A stretch of 64,000 bases of DNA from Axinella damicornis (GCA_963931865.1 OZ007510.1:6859399-6923398), one strand, 5' to 3'; numbered from the stretch's first letter, positions 42,332 through 55,700 are shown. The notes: a model not told the origin generated them from the letters alone. Made by a program: numbers and translations.

Positions 42332-45300
42332 CACATACTCACGCTTGTCCACACGCACCCACTCACCCACACACTATTAACAACCACATGTATGACATGC
42401 CCGTTCATGAACACACATACTCAGATATATTTTACATTCCGGTGTCTGGACTGACGGGCATCAACCTGAAGGACCCAGCACATAAAGACATCTGTGATTG
42501 GTACAAGTAAGTTCACGTTCAGTCTAGAGTGATCTTAGCCTCGTACCCAGGCCCCGACCGCCCGAGACCATCATACCCTCTCTTTCTTCTCGGGCGGTCG
42601 GGGCCTGGGTACGAGGCTAGAGTGATCTCTGCGTTGAGTTCAGTACACTGGCTGGTGTAGTAAACTTGTCATGTAAGTGAAAGCTTTCAAGTGGTGATTG
42701 TGTCGTTTCGTTCTATTCCAGTGGTCCAGCTTTTATCCCCTACCTGGAAAACCTACCCTCTCTGTCGCGAGAAGATACAGGACCATTCCGAATGCCCATT
42801 GCCGACAAATACAAAGTGTGTACACTAGGAATTGGATGTAGTTGCTGTAATTAAATGTCCCTCTAGAAAGCCAGTCTCCCTAATGGTGATACGACCCAGT
42901 ACTTGTGTACGACCCAGTACTTGTGTCAGAGTTTGTATTTATAGCAAGAAAGGTGTGAGTGAAGCCATTGACATAGTGGTAAGGGGTTCTCAGTCTACTA
43001 CTCCTACATGGGGCATCCATATTCATTGGTATCCTCGGAGATGAAATGAGAGTTATTTGCTTCTCTTGTGGATGGGGCTTCAGGACTTGCTAGCCAGTGA
43101 GTATACCTACATGTAGCTATCAGAATGGTGGTGCTGTGTCACTGACCATACAGTAGTAATTGCTTGAAGTTTATCATGTGATGTCACCTGAGGGTCACAT
43201 GATGTGTGTGTGTTTGTGGTGCACTGCAGGACATGGGCACAGTGGTGCTGGGGAAGGTGGAATCTGGCGGGGTAATGAAAGGGTCGTCCTTGCTGCTCAT
43301 GCCCAATAGGGTAAGTGTGTACTGTACTTTTACTAAAACTTGCAACAACTGAGCACAGAGCGTTGAGCGACGAGTGAAAAGCATTTACTTTGATGTGGCA
43401 TATTAGCTAGCTATGAATATCATTTCACGGTAGCCAGATCAGCAGAAGCGCTAGTTCGGCAACTTCGGACCTACGACTGTGCCACTGTGCTACTAATCTG
43501 ACAACTACACTATGGAATCACCAGGGACGGCTGGGGAGGAGACAGAGCCACCTGTATCTATGGAGCCACCAACCGCACGCTCTGCATGCACAACGTGTAG
43601 CCAGCTAGCTAGCTACATGTACAACTTCGGGCTATTCGCTTGAAACTCAGACGAAGACCATAGCGCTGGTAGCTATACCACACGCCATCGGTGGTCTTCG
43701 TCATAGGCCGAACATCGATCTGGCTCGCATCTTGTAGTCCCTTCTGCCATCATGAAACGGGCAACACAAAAAATCAAACATGTGCGTGATTTGGAATTGG
43801 AAGCAGACGACTTCCGGTTATTAAACAGATTTGCGGTTTAAACGAATTTCACTTCAAAATTGCAAGTCTTGCTAAAAGTACAGTAAGAGGAATGTTAAGG
43901 ATACATTATGTAGTTGGTGTAGTGCCATAGGGCAAACAATTTCACCAGTACACATCCACTAGTTTTGTCAGCTACCTGCAAACATTTGAGAGCTGCTCCT
44001 CTGCTGAGCAGCACTGCATTGGCAGGGCATTGAAGATTACTTGGCTCCGTTCAACAGTCCAGTTGGCTTTTGTGTACTGTGAGCAGGCATCTTCTGGTCC
44101 CAAGATTCAAAATCAGTACTTGTTTACTCATCCTTTGATCTGAGCAGCTGTATGTGATGTCATAACTATGTGATGTCATACTATGTAATAACTGCATCTT
44201 CTATGTGATATCATGACTTCTGGACCACTTAGGAAAATTGATTTCCACTGTATGCCCTCCTTCCATCATGAAACCCTGAAAGTTGGCAAATTGCTGCTTC
44301 TGAATTGTTATTTAACACAGCTACATATAGAATACACATTATGAGTCAGTGTGTGTGTGTCTGTGTTAGATGAGTTTGGAGGTGCTGTCGGTGATCCGGG
44401 TGGAGGAGGAGGTTTCAGCAGCCTACTCTGGTGACAACATCAAACTGAAACTGAAAGGAGTCGAGGAAGAGGTGTGGAAATTGTACACTTTTTACCTAGC
44501 TGATGCTGTGCTCAGCTTTTCCTCTTCCTCCTCCTCCCTCCTCCCTTTTCTTCAACTCGTACTACGTTCCAATGGTTTCTGTCTTCATCTCAACTTCTTC
44601 ATGCCAACTTCTCCCTCCTCCCTGCTCCCTTCTCCCTCTTCCTTCTCCTCCTCCTCCCTTCTCCTCCCTCCTCCTCTTGTCCCTCCCGTCCATCCTTTTT
44701 CCATTCCTTTCCTCTCCCGTCCCTCCCTCCTCTCCTCCCTGCTTCCGTCTCCCCTCCCTCCTTCCCTGCCATCGTTCCCCTCCATCCTTTGTAATCTTCA
44801 CACCCAATCAGGATATCTCCCCTGGCTTTGTATTATGCGACCCCTCAAGTCCATGCCATGTGGGGCAGGAGTTTGATGCTCAGATTGTGATCCTGGAGCA
44901 CAAGTCCATCATCTGTGCTGGCTACAGTGCTGTCCTCCACATCCACTCTGTTGTGGAGGAGGTCCAGATTACGGTAACTCTCTCCTCCTCCTCTCATCCA
45001 TCTCCTCCCTGTCCCCTCCCTGTTGGTCTTTCTCTCTCTCTCTCTCCTCATTCTCTCCATTTTCCCTCCTCTTCTGCCCTCGTTCCAATCCGCTCTCCTG
45101 AGCAGTGCTATACTGTATCGTAATGATCACTTGTTCTGTCTCCATAGCAACTGATAGCGTTGGTTGATAGAAGGACAGGCAAGAAAACCTCTCAGAAACC
45201 AAGGTACGCATGTTCATACAATGATTACCTCAAGGAGTAGAGCTGAGATGTGACCATGCAATAAACTTTCATGTTTTAGGTTTGTTAAGCAGGATCAGGT

Positions 45301-46181
45301 GGTGATAGCTCGGTTGCAGACGGCAGGGATCATCTGCCTCGAGACATTCAAGGAGTTTCCCCAGATGGCACGCTTCACTCTTCGTGATGAAGGTATGAGA
45401 GGGTGTGGACGTGGGAGTTAGGGAGGGGAGAGTTGGTGAAGGGGAGGAGTTGGTGACTTCATTTGATTTGTGTGGACTTGCCCTAGCCCTGGTGGGAAAA
45501 TAGTGTTCTGTAATGCCTCATGTGCTTGCTCACTCCTGAGTGTGACTAAATGGGGTGTGGGAAGGGGTCGCCATCATACTGGGATGTGGGAAGGGGTCAC
45601 CATCGTACTGGGATGTGGGAAGGGGTCACCATCATACTGGGATGTGGGAAGGGGTCACCATCGTACTGGGGTGTGGGAAGGGGTTACCATCATACTGGGA
45701 TGTGGGAAGGGGTCACCATCGTACTGGGGTGTGGGAAGGGGTCACCATCGTACTGCGGTGTGGGAAGGGGTCACCATCGTACTGGGGTGTGGGAAGAAGT
45801 CACCATCGTACTGGGGTGTGGGAAGGGGTCACCATTGTACTGGGGTATGGGAAGGGGTCACAATCGTACTGGGGTGTGGGAAGGGGTCACCATCGTACTG
45901 GGGTGTGGGAAGAAGTCGCCATCATACTGGGGTGTGGGAAGGGGTCACCGGTGTGGGAAGAAGTTGCCGTCGTACTGGGGTGTGGGAAGGGGTTGCCATT
46001 GTACTGGGGTGTGGGAAGGGGTCGCCATCGTACTGGGGTATTGGGAGGGGTCGCCATAATACTGGGATATTGGGAGGAGTCACAGACACCACATCATTCT
46101 ACCATGAGACCATGTTATGTCCTCCCTCTTTTCCCAGGCAAGACGATTGCAATCGGCAAAGTGCTCAAGTTAGTTGAATAA
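34846..46181 (+). CDS. GSPT1: Eukaryotic release factor eRF3 (GSPT1)
   Basis: GTPase that acts with eRF1 in translation termination and couples to poly(A)-binding protein. Eighteen exons give 723 residues: 34846-35002, 35303-35389, 37016-37105, 38863-39453, 40078-40111, 40446-40569, 40721-40855, 41062-41120, 41648-41743, 42035-42099, 42425-42506, 42722-42815, 43230-43310, 44370-44471, 44812-44973, 45148-45203, 45280-45392, 46138-46181. The N-terminus holds overlapping PAM2 motifs (residues 23-41, [10 protein letters not shown] and VGAQPFMP). A Gln/Ser-rich linker and an acidic/Lys region follow. The EF-Tu-like GTPase domain has GHVDAGKST (split between exons 4 and 5), DAPGH (383-387) and NKMD (445-448). 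Two beta-barrel domains end in [10 protein letters not shown]. The N-terminal region is longer than in human. Introns 2, 3 and 17 carry minisatellites. Confidence 0.96.
35490..36402. repeat. 15-bp minisatellite (GGGCATGCYYGTACT)n
   Basis: About 60 tandem copies in GSPT1 intron 2, with variants TGGTCATGTC, TGGACATGCTC and CGAACTG. Each unit carries GCATGC and GTAC palindromes. Because 15 is a multiple of 3 and the unit has no stop in any frame, long open frames appear, but there is no coding evidence. Confidence 0.97.
37137..37190. mobile_element. Degenerate TAGCCTCG-type MITE
   Basis: TAGCCTCGTTCCCAGGCTCC on the left and GGAGCCGGGGGAACAAGGT on the right. Arms are eroded. GSPT1 intron 3. Confidence 0.6.
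38105..38335. repeat. About 20-bp minisatellite (GTCACATGATGGTGCTGTGT)n
   Basis: About eleven units with CACGTGATGG and CACATGTTGG variants in GSPT1 intron 3. Confidence 0.9.
38763..38815. mobile_element. AGTCTCATACC-type hairpin remnant
   Basis: AGTCTCATACC on the left and GGGTATGAGAC on the right enclose about 30 bp. This resembles the TAGTCTCGTTCCC variant at 57774. Confidence 0.5.
39764..40014. mobile_element. 251-bp TIR element, full copy of a dispersed repeat
   Basis: Ends TACCATAGTCGCTCGCTATT and complement (AATAGCAAGCGACTACGGTA) give about 25 bp of TIR. Interior GAAATGAAGCACACTTCCTA recurs at 19735-19975 and 56974-57130. GSPT1 intron 4. No protein-coding capacity. Confidence 0.75.
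42213..42332. repeat. (CACACG/CA)n microsatellite
   Basis: About 120 bp of alternating purine-pyrimidine CA/CG repeat in GSPT1 intron 10, a potential Z-DNA former. Confidence 0.95.
42536..42619. mobile_element. TAGCCTCG-type hairpin MITE, 9-bp TSD
   Basis: TAGCCTCGTACCCAGGCCCC and complement, with arms sharing CCGACCGCCCGAGA. GAGTGATCT is repeated exactly on both sides. GSPT1 intron 11. Confidence 0.9.
44510..44800. repeat. Pyrimidine-rich low-complexity tract
   Basis: TCC/CTCC-rich intron between GSPT1 exons 14 and 15. Long frames across it on both strands come from composition. Confidence 0.8.
45550..46078. repeat. 29-bp minisatellite in the last GSPT1 intron
   Basis: About 18 units of GTACTGGGGTGTGGGAAGGG plus GTCACCATC. 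Since 29 is not divisible by 3, each forward frame reads the same 29-residue cycle in rotation and stays open. Confidence 0.95.
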
Positions 46182-46182
46182 A
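46177..46182 (+). promoter_or_regulatory. AATAAA overlapping the GSPT1 stop codon
   Basis: The terminal Glu codon and TAA stop read GAATAAAC, so a canonical polyadenylation hexamer covers the stop. Its use is inferred, not shown. Confidence 0.45.
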
Positions 46183-46300
46183 CAGATTCCAAGTCAATCT
46201 GTCCACCCCATTGATTGGACACAATTATTTATGAATAGAACAAATTTGACTGCATGTGTTCCTGTGTCTGTGTCATGCATGTAACCTCCATTACTACCTT

Positions 46301-46390
46301 CATGAGTACTGCCTTCATGAGTACTGCCTTCATGAGTACTACCTTCATGAGTACTACCTTCATGAGTACTACCTTCATGAGTACTACCGT
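46301..46390. repeat. 15-bp tandem repeat (CATGAGTACTACCTT)n
   Basis: Six units, the first two with GCC in place of ACC. Intergenic. Confidence 0.93.
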
Positions 46391-46502
46391 AAGGTTCACA
46401 TATAGGGTTCATGTGCTTGCACCCAGTAACCAGGGATATGTTATGGGCATGCTACAGTATGTTACAGGCATGTATAAAGTTGAAGTGGGTGGGTGGGTGG
46501 GT

Positions 46503-46537
<35 letters not shown>

Positions 46538-47670
46538 ATGTCTTTTGAATGAAATTCGCCTACAACTTGTGCCACACAACAATTAAAGCTGATGCTAAAG
46601 AATAGAACTTGTACGTTGATAGTCAAACTGTGCATGTGTGTATGCATTCCCTATCAAAGTAAATGTGAAGTGGGTACTGGTCTGGCTAGAAGTAGCTTCA
46701 TCTTTATCCCTTGCCCAGATCTTATAACTCGAAACCTGCATGTGGAGTATATACTTCTTGCTGGACAAATTAATAACCGCTTCCATCACAATAATAGTGT
46801 AACAGCCACAAGGTGTGTACTAAGAAATGAGTGTCAGCTGCATGTGTGCAGCATGTAGTCTCGTGCCCAGACCACACCCACTAAGTTAGCCCTCTCAAGT
46901 GGTATGCTCAAGTATCATGTTTCCACCATTCATTACACTGGTGTATATGTGAGCACTCGGCTGCAGCTGTAGGGCAGTGCAGGCTCTCAGTCCCAGACCG
47001 GTGGAGTGAGATTATAGTCCAGTAAGGACAGCATGTACAGCTAGGTTTCCACCACTCATGCACTACACTGCTAGGTGCGGCACAATCATATCAGGCATGA
47101 GGAGAGGCAATATATTTCCATTACACTGTAGGGATTACACCACATGCACCGGCCCATGCACTCCAAGTTTAGTAGGCAGGCAACTGTTACTGCTGCATGT
47201 AAGCCAACAATTGAAGCCATTTAATGTCTTCTTTGCATGCTTATATTAGTGCTTACCAGTATTAGACTTCAGTCCAAAACCAACTCCAGTGTGGACTGCT
47301 TCCAGTCACTGGGTTGGTTTGCATCTGGGACCACACCCCCCTTTGGCCACATGGGTTTATAATAGCACACCCATGCCTGCAATGACCAATTAGAGCCCAA
47401 TTGAGGGCTCTAATTGGTTATTGCGCTGGTGCACTATAAATCCCATACTGCTCTCAATTGCCATGGTGACAACTGCTAACCTCCCGATTCTTGATTCTAT
47501 CATCTCACACGGTGACACCATGTTCACTGCAAGTACGTTGGCTCACTTCATAAAAATGTCATCCACATGCACACTGCACACCTGTTTGTAATGTTTGTCA
47601 AAGGATATAATTATTCTCGTGCATATCTCACAAAAATAAATAAAAGCACAACAATTTATAAGGGTGTGTG
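46391..47670. other. Intergenic, no gene; G-run and a foldback
   Basis: A G-run of about 33 lies at 46503-46535 after GGGT repeats. At 47356-47450 a foldback has arms TTTATAATAGCACACCCATG and complement, meeting at AGAGCCCAATTGAGGGCTCT. No exon recognised. Convergent 3' ends of GSPT1 and the Kelch-Roc-COR gene border it. Confidence 0.55.
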
Positions 47671-50600
47671 TTAACATCTGTCTTGTTCAATCTCATTAGC
47701 AATGCCATTTTGTCCCACCCTGCGATGTCTCAGGGCCTCCACCATCCTCTGCCATGTTGGGGCTCCCCTTTTCTCCACCTGATCGACCATCTGAAGCCAC
47801 GCTGTTATCACGTCATCGAGGAATGTCTCTGAGTCTTTCATTCCCTTCACCCGGGGCTGGCCAAGTCCCAGGACCACGCCTAGGTGGTAGATGTGTGCTC
47901 TGTCCAATTCTACCAGGTAGTCTGTGACATCAACCAAGTCATCCACACCTATTAAGAAAAGGACCAATACATAACTGGAATGGAAAAGGAATAATTACAC
48001 CACACAATGCTGCCCATGTAAAAATGGCCAAGACATTCCACTGCAAGTATCAATGAATATCGTACCAAGTTGAGTGTGTTCTTCACCACTTCCTCCTCCA
48101 CTGGCACCAACTGACAGCTGCAAAGAAATAGATTCCAATAATTGTGCTCACTGGACTTATTTGTATAATCAGGGCTGAATCTACTAGGTATCTGCAAATG
48201 TTCGCTACTCACCGGATGTCCAAACCAGATGCGGTTGATTGCAGGAAGATCACACGGGTCTCCAGTTTGCGTGCACCTCATGACACATGGATCCTGATCA
48301 AGGCATACGGCTGGATGGTCTTTCTTGTCGGAGCAAGACTGGCGAGTGCAGTAGAACCCAAGGTTGAACGAAGAATCACAGTTGTAATGAAGACACTTGC
48401 TGACTGCGATTATGCCTTCTTCAATACAGAGTCGGATTGAGTTGCAGACCTCATGAGGGGAGGTTTGAAGCTTATCAGCTGAGGCCCGAGTGGTGGCATG
48501 CACTGAGATCTCTAGGTGGGTGCAATGTGTGGTGATTGAGACTGCATGCAACTCTCGCCCAACCTGAAATTTCACTCTATTGCGTGATATTTGGTCTTGT
48601 CGGATGTGCCAAGGAACGTCGGCTGTTGTAACATGGTGCTTGGAAATCAGGTTGACTGTGAGGGCACTGAAGACACCTTTGGGACAGTAGCCACATCGAA
48701 AAGTGACCAAGAGAGGTGGGAGTTCCTCATCTCTTGTGCTTGCACCGATTGCCGCATGGCTGAGCACACATGGCATGAAATACTGGGTGACATCTCCACC
48801 AGCGTTTCGAATCGGAGCGATGATGTGCAGGTGCTCTAAGAGCTTCACAAGCTTTAGACTGGTTAGATGCTCAGTGGACACCGCAGATGTTTTAGTAAGT
48901 GCCTCGATTGTGCTCAGTGAGAACATTCCTGCCTCTCTGAACTCTTTAGCAGCACAGGGACCAGCCTTCTTAAAAGTGAACGTGCTCGAAATCAGTTCAG
49001 TGATGTTACCAAAGATCAGCCGTGGTTCTAGGATTACAATGTCACGCAACTCATCAACATTCTCAAAGTAGCGAAGGACACCTACCTTGGTGTGGAGGAA
49101 CCACAGGGCTTCATTCAGCTCATCACGTGTATCAATGCCACACTCACTAGCGATTGACAAGCACTGCTCATAGCTGATAATAGGAATTTGCAGACACCTG
49201 AGGGCTAAACTGAGGACTAACCAGGGAAGGGGGACCTCAATGTGAAAGGAAGGGTGCTGTGCAATGCGCTCAACTAGGCTCCGAATTTTGTGTGCATCAA
49301 TCCTGTCTGACGCGATATTATTGACCGTTACCACTGGTTCATCTTCGGATGCAAACACAAGCACATTTTTGCGGTAGTACTCAGTCTGCTCAAGGGTGTA
49401 CTTCAACTCTTGCTGTATCGCTTTGATCTGACCCTCACTCGCCAGGTCTTCATGGGTTCCAACTAGAACCACTTTAGGCTCTACTGCCACCATCTCGGTG
49501 CTGGTGTAGGAGGCATAGCTGCACGTGGATGCAATGCTGGCCAACGACTGAAGGAGAGCGTCTTTCACAGTGAAGCTGGACTCATAGGGCAGCGACTCCT
49601 GGGTGAGAGATCGCACAAACGTCACTCGGTACTTCTGGTTGAGGTCGTCGGTAAGCTTGAAGACCAGAAAGAACAAGGAAGGCCCAGATATGAGAGCTGG
49701 GAGCACCTCTTGAAACTCTGGCTGTCCCCCTGTGTCTGTAAAGTAAATGGTGAGCGAATCAGTGAGAAATGCTTCTACTTCACCCCACTTTTGATTCTTG
49801 AGAGCCTCTTTGAAGATGTCGAGAGGAGGTTTGAACCCAGGGACAAAGGCCGATGAAGTAGACACACCACCATGTTTCCCGAATCGAAAGAATGGTTGTA
49901 GCCTAGAATGTGCTGGTTTATCTGACTGGGATTCATTCTCAGGAGATAGGGAGGCAGAGGCGCTGGCGCTGGAGGTTTCTTTGCCATCGTACTTTGTGGT
50001 ACTTTCTGAGGCTTGTGGCTCTGGAAGCATTTTACCACCAATGTGGGACTTTGTGACAGCTTTCAGCAAGCCTATTGCTTCCACATCGTATGTAATCACC
50101 TCCCACACCAGGCCTGGTTGGAGAGCCTTGGCAACTACCATTGTCATCTTCTTCACAGTGACCTGTATGATCTTTTCAGCAACACCAGTGCTTGCGGAAA
50201 TGGGAGTACCATGACGTACTTGAACTGCTTGCGATTCATCAGAGGTATCGGGAAGGTCGGGAGGAACGGAAGGCTGCTGTCCTGTAAGACGTGCAAGGAG
50301 GGTTGATTTTCCAACACGTGGATGCCCACTCATTATACACTGCAGTATGTTCAACAGGAGTTTCCCCTTCTCCTGGATAATTCTGTCGCAGACCGTGAGA
50401 TGGCGCATTTCCTCCGCTGAAAAAAAAATGTGTGTAGAATCAATATGTAAAGAACAGTAGAAAGTTACTGGAATGTAGCTATATAGAGATACAGAATCTG
50501 GTAAAAGTAGTTCATTGCTTCCCAGGATTATCATTCACACAATGGAGGACTGACACAATGAAATGTACGTCCCTTTTGTACTGTGAGCAGGTAGCCTGCA

Positions 50601-52760
50601 ATGAGGCTAGTATACACACTACACTGCCGGACTGTCCTAGCTGGAGTATGGGTCTCTAATTGCTGTGACTAGAATATGGACTGGAACGATGGCACCATTT
50701 CGCACTGTGTGTGTTCTAGCTTCTTTTGTCCCTGTCCATCATCCCAATATTTAGGAATATATCAAGACAGCTTTAAATTTGCCCACGACCAAATTTTCCA
50801 TGCATGTTCAGCTGATGGCACTATACATGGCACAATTGGGCAGTCACCAAGAACACTCCTGACCGATGCCGAAAGTCATCAACATTGAATAGCGTTGCAA
50901 CACAAAAGCATGCTGATAAACTTAAACGAGCATCAGCAGTGAACTCACTTCCATGTAACCTATTGTTTATTCAGACTCAACCCCCCATGCCGTATCCAAC
51001 TACTTAGTTTCGTGTTTTTCTGTTCCTTATTGACTCCAATACTTTCCATGTACATAATTGGCAGCTTAGAGTGTAAAGGATAAGCATATACTGCCGTTCA
51101 AATTCAACACAGGAGTGGCACCACGGAGCAACTATGAAAGGTATTGACTACACAAAGCATAGCTGCACAAAACATATATAGTAGCCTCGTACCCAGTCCC
51201 ACGCCCAGCTTTCTGTCGCTTGCAGTACGGTAAAGTGGGGAGCAGCAAGCGACGGAAAGCTGGGTGTGGGACTGGGAACGAGGCTAGCGTACTAGCACAA
51301 GCATAGTACAAAGCGTAGCTACAGCTACCGTAGAGTACATATCAAGCGCTCATGGTTTGGGGACATTAGAACACAGCTGAACAGGGGGTGGGTGCTAGAT
51401 AGGTACTCAGACTGACATGTAGTACGTATCTGCCCAGCACTGTATAAATAACAAGTGCTGCAGTAAGCTGTGAATATCGATGACCGGCTATGAATATTTT
51501 CATGTAAGGCAGAGAAAGCACACCATAGTTCACACTTCACTGTAAATCGGCCTTTTCGAATGTACAACCTTACCCAAAGGTTAGGCTAAGTTACGTAGAA
51601 ATGCTGCTGAAGATATTTTTTGCGATGGGTGGGCCCTTACTACAAAGAGGGGGGTGGGCGGTTGATACGTACTATACGGTAATACGGTATCATCCGGAGA
51701 GACACACTGGCAGACTATACTCCGCTCATTCTTTTACATCGCCATTGTCTTTCTCCGTACACCATACAGTTATTTCTGCACATTCTCCACACCAATTAAA
51801 GAACTTTCAAAATCAAGCTCTCGGGTATTGCCAACCAGGTCCCCCTCGGGTATTGCCAACCAGGTCCCCCCCCCCCCCCCCCCCCCCCCCCATGGTGCCA
51901 ATGAAGGCTTTCTATAGCTGAGCCCAGACACGGCCATGCACTTTCAGGTGCACCCACCCACCTCCCTCTGTCCCACCCTTTCTGCTCATGCAGGACATTG
52001 CTGGATGCGACATAACAAAGCTGAGAGTTTCATGACGTCATATGAAGTCACTGGTCTGGAAAGGGTTACTGTGTGCAAACGTATATCAACTACGTGCACC
52101 TACCAGTCAAAGACTGAACGAGCTGTGGGTGTGAAGCTGAGCTCACCACATGTACATCGTTGCTGGTACTCACCAAGTGTAAGCTGGACATGTCTGGGTA
52201 GAGCATCCTTGTTTTCCCGGGGCTGTCCCAGCTGGCTGCTGGGGATGACGTCTGTCACCACACACTCACCAGGGGTACCAGTACACTCTGAGGGAGGGGG
52301 ACAAATACCGTATGTACTGTCATACTACCAGTCATGACAGCTAACTACTTGTACTCTCTGGTATAAAATAACAAGAGGTTGCACAGGTCAAACAGGCCTT
52401 GATGAATGCAGTGTTAAAGGTCGTTGTATGAAAAGAAATGTGTACATTGTGGAGACTCCACTTTTCGCTTACAATCTTGATGTAGACTCTTGTTTCCCCA
52501 GACTTTGTTTCTTCCTCTTCTTTCTATGATTCTGCACTCTCTCTCACTTTCAGTGAATGCTTTCTATTCGTTCTAAGGAGCATATCTACTCGCTAATAGT
52601 CCTTTCGAACTCGTACACTTTTCACGTACGTGTAGCAAGTCTGAAAAATTGAAATCGAGGTGCGGTTTGTTGGATAATTTGGACAGAGAGCGAAAACTTG
52701 CTTTTCACACCTCTTCATACAACTCTCGTTTGTGCATTGCATCAATATATTAAGATTTTA

Positions 52761-52798
<38 letters not shown>

Positions 52799-55700
52799 TG
52801 TCTGTGAGTGACGGAAGTGGGATGTTCGTGGGGCGGGACTAGACTACAGTGACGCGCGACCTTCGTACTTCTAATTTATTTACTGAACCTCGAACTCCGC
52901 GAAGAATGTTCGAGAATATTGGGCCCGGGTATGCAATCGGGGAGCAGCAGTCGAAGCGGACGCAATCGGGCGAGCAGCAGTTCTAGCGGACGCAATCGGG
53001 GAGCAGCAGTCGAAGCGGACGCGATCGGGCGGCGAGCAGCAGCTGAAGTGGGCGCAATCGGGGAGCAGCAGGTGGACGCGAGGCGGAGGCAAACGGGGAG
53101 TGCGAGAAGCAGTGGAAGCGGATGCTGCAATCGGGCCCAGGAGCAGCAGCTGAAGCGGACGCAAGTGGTGAGCAGCAGCTGAAGCGGACGCAATTGGGGA
53201 GAAGCAGCTCTTCAGAGAGCTGTCCGGCACCAGATTACGCACGGTAGGCGAACAAGGGAGAAGTAGCTGAGCGAGCGAAGCGAGCTCAGCTACTTGTACA
53301 AGTAATTTCTATTGTCAACTTATACATTACAATAAAAGGCTGCAAGTGTTCGTATTTCATCCAAACTGCTAATTTTGTGTGCACTTACATACTGACTGAC
53401 ACACCAATCACTCTACCCCTTTCTGTGCATGCGCGCGCACGGGATAATCAGAGGGGTACTTACACCATGGACCTTAATCCTGAAGATTGTAGTCCACCAC
53501 ATGTCAGATTAATTCAGTTCTGTTTCCTACTCAATACTGTAGTTGTGCTATCCGAAGTACCCTTGTGGTCTGTGGTATTGTATTGCACACTCAGCTGTAT
53601 GTATTGTGCACAATTTATACATCATGTTACCTAGCAACCCAAATTTGTCATGTTGATGAAATTGTCATTGCATACATCTGTGGGTCCACAGAACACACTG
53701 TGGCCATGCTGTAACTACAAAACCTGTGGAGTACTACCTCACAGTGAACTACATCCAGCACGATGGACTGTAACTGAACTACTCTTGAAGCAGGTCGGTA
53801 TACCAATACGCTCCCAATTGATTCAGGGATAGCTGTACTAGTACTGGTAACGCTATAGCGCTTGTGGCTAAGGGATGGTGAGACATCTCCAGTTTTTGCC
53901 AAACCCGCAGCAAAATGTGAGTCCTCAAAATATACAGCAACTTACAAGTTTCAGGTGAGCGAGAGGACCGTGCAGCAATACACAGAAAGGTTTACAGTTA
54001 CAGGAAATGTGAGCCCTTCTGTACCGAAGAACGGCGCAGCTCGATTGCTGAGTGAATGTGCCAAGATAACTACAAACTGTCAACTACAGTCGATCAGCTT
54101 TTAATTTTCTTGTATGCTGTTGATGACTGTGGTTGTAGCGGAGAAACCAATGTTGCTGGCATACATCATGATGGTAACGTGTGTGCAGTGAGCTCATGGT
54201 GTGCACTCCATTGGTCTTAACTCACGTACTGGTAAAAATATTACCATAAATTTTGAGTAGGAAACAGAGCAGAGTAACCTGACGTGGTGGTCTACATGAG
54301 GTCTGCAGTAGTATGTCCACAGTGTAAATACGGACCTTGGTCTCAGATGCACACTTCCATACTGTAGTTGTGAGACCCCAGGTATCTGGGCTATCAGCTG
54401 TTTCTTATGAAAGCACACATAATGATGCACACAATCACATGTTTTGTTACCTAGCAACCGATTGAAATGTCCATGACAACATCAAGCTATTCTTTCACAC
54501 TGCTGTGAGTCCATACCACCATAGATATAAGACACAATACTCCCTGCCAGGTCTACACCATAACCGCCACACCCACGCCATAACTGCCACAACCATGGCA
54601 TGGCAGATGGTGGAAATTCAGAGGATGTACTATAGTCAGATGCTCTTACTGTAGACACTGCGTAACGCATACACACCACATATGGCGTGCGGCGTAACAT
54701 GTATGGCACCCACGCAGCTCCGCACTTGACTATGAATCTCATTACAATGTACGCTGCCATCGGATGCAGTGTGTATGAATAACGTTACGCAAATGCGTAT
54801 GTGTTGCACAACGTTTGAAAGGAACTGAAATCTACAGTACCTCCATACCACTAGGAACCTGCATAGAGGGGAACAAGGCAAGCTTGGTATCCCTATCAAG
54901 GTCCATGCAGCCTCCACCACCAGCCATGGCTACACCTTTGATATGTCTATGCTATAGCCAATTATATGACATCTGCCTTCATCATTTCATACACCGTACT
55001 CTCGCGAGAGAGCGCCCACCCCCCACTTTCGGCTCAATTTCCTGTACAGGGTCAAAGTTTACTTGAATGAGTGCCAACCCTTGCGCTAGCCTCGTGCCTC
55101 GTTAAATATAGTGTGACGTGGTGCACTCTACTCACCTAGTTCCACAATGGTGGTCTCTGCCAGTGGGTGTGCTTTGTCTGGATCATTATCCTCAGGGATT
55201 TCACCCAGTCCTCCGAAGTGGATGAGCCTCTTGTGTGTGGAGTCACAGTGGATTATGGTGCTCGTATGGAAGCATCGACCACTGAGAGTATCAGGTAGCA
55301 TGACCTGCAGAATAGACACAAGTATTACCATTAGCATAAGAAGGTTATGCAGGTGCATTGTTCTACACTACATGCATACATTATGTGTACACACTATATA
55401 AACTGCTCTGTCTTCAGTTTTGTAACATTAATTTTTGTTGTCTCGGCGCCGAAGCGCCGAGACACAGTGCTGGGTACGTACACGTCTGTCTGTCCACGTC
55501 CACGTGGCCACATAGTTTGAGCGCATGCGTGACAGATTTTACTAATATTTATGTATGTGCATGTGGCCGCACCTTACAAGTATCTAGCTGTAAGTACGTA
55601 GCTAGCAGCCGAGAAAGGCAACGACAAAGAAGGCAACAAGAGAGAGAGAGAGAGAGCAACGACTACAAGCTGACCGAGAGAGGAGACAATTGAGGAGGCA

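Noticed and set aside
45470..46181. Three overlapping plus-strand frames of 170-235 codons
   Set aside because: They come from the 29-bp minisatellite. The real coding part here is only the 44-nt last GSPT1 exon.
47952..50534. Reading the whole 860-codon minus-strand frame as one exon
   Set aside because: Sequence before 50416 and after 48213 loses domain character, clear splice signals sit there, and the splice chain restores frame to the Death-domain exon.
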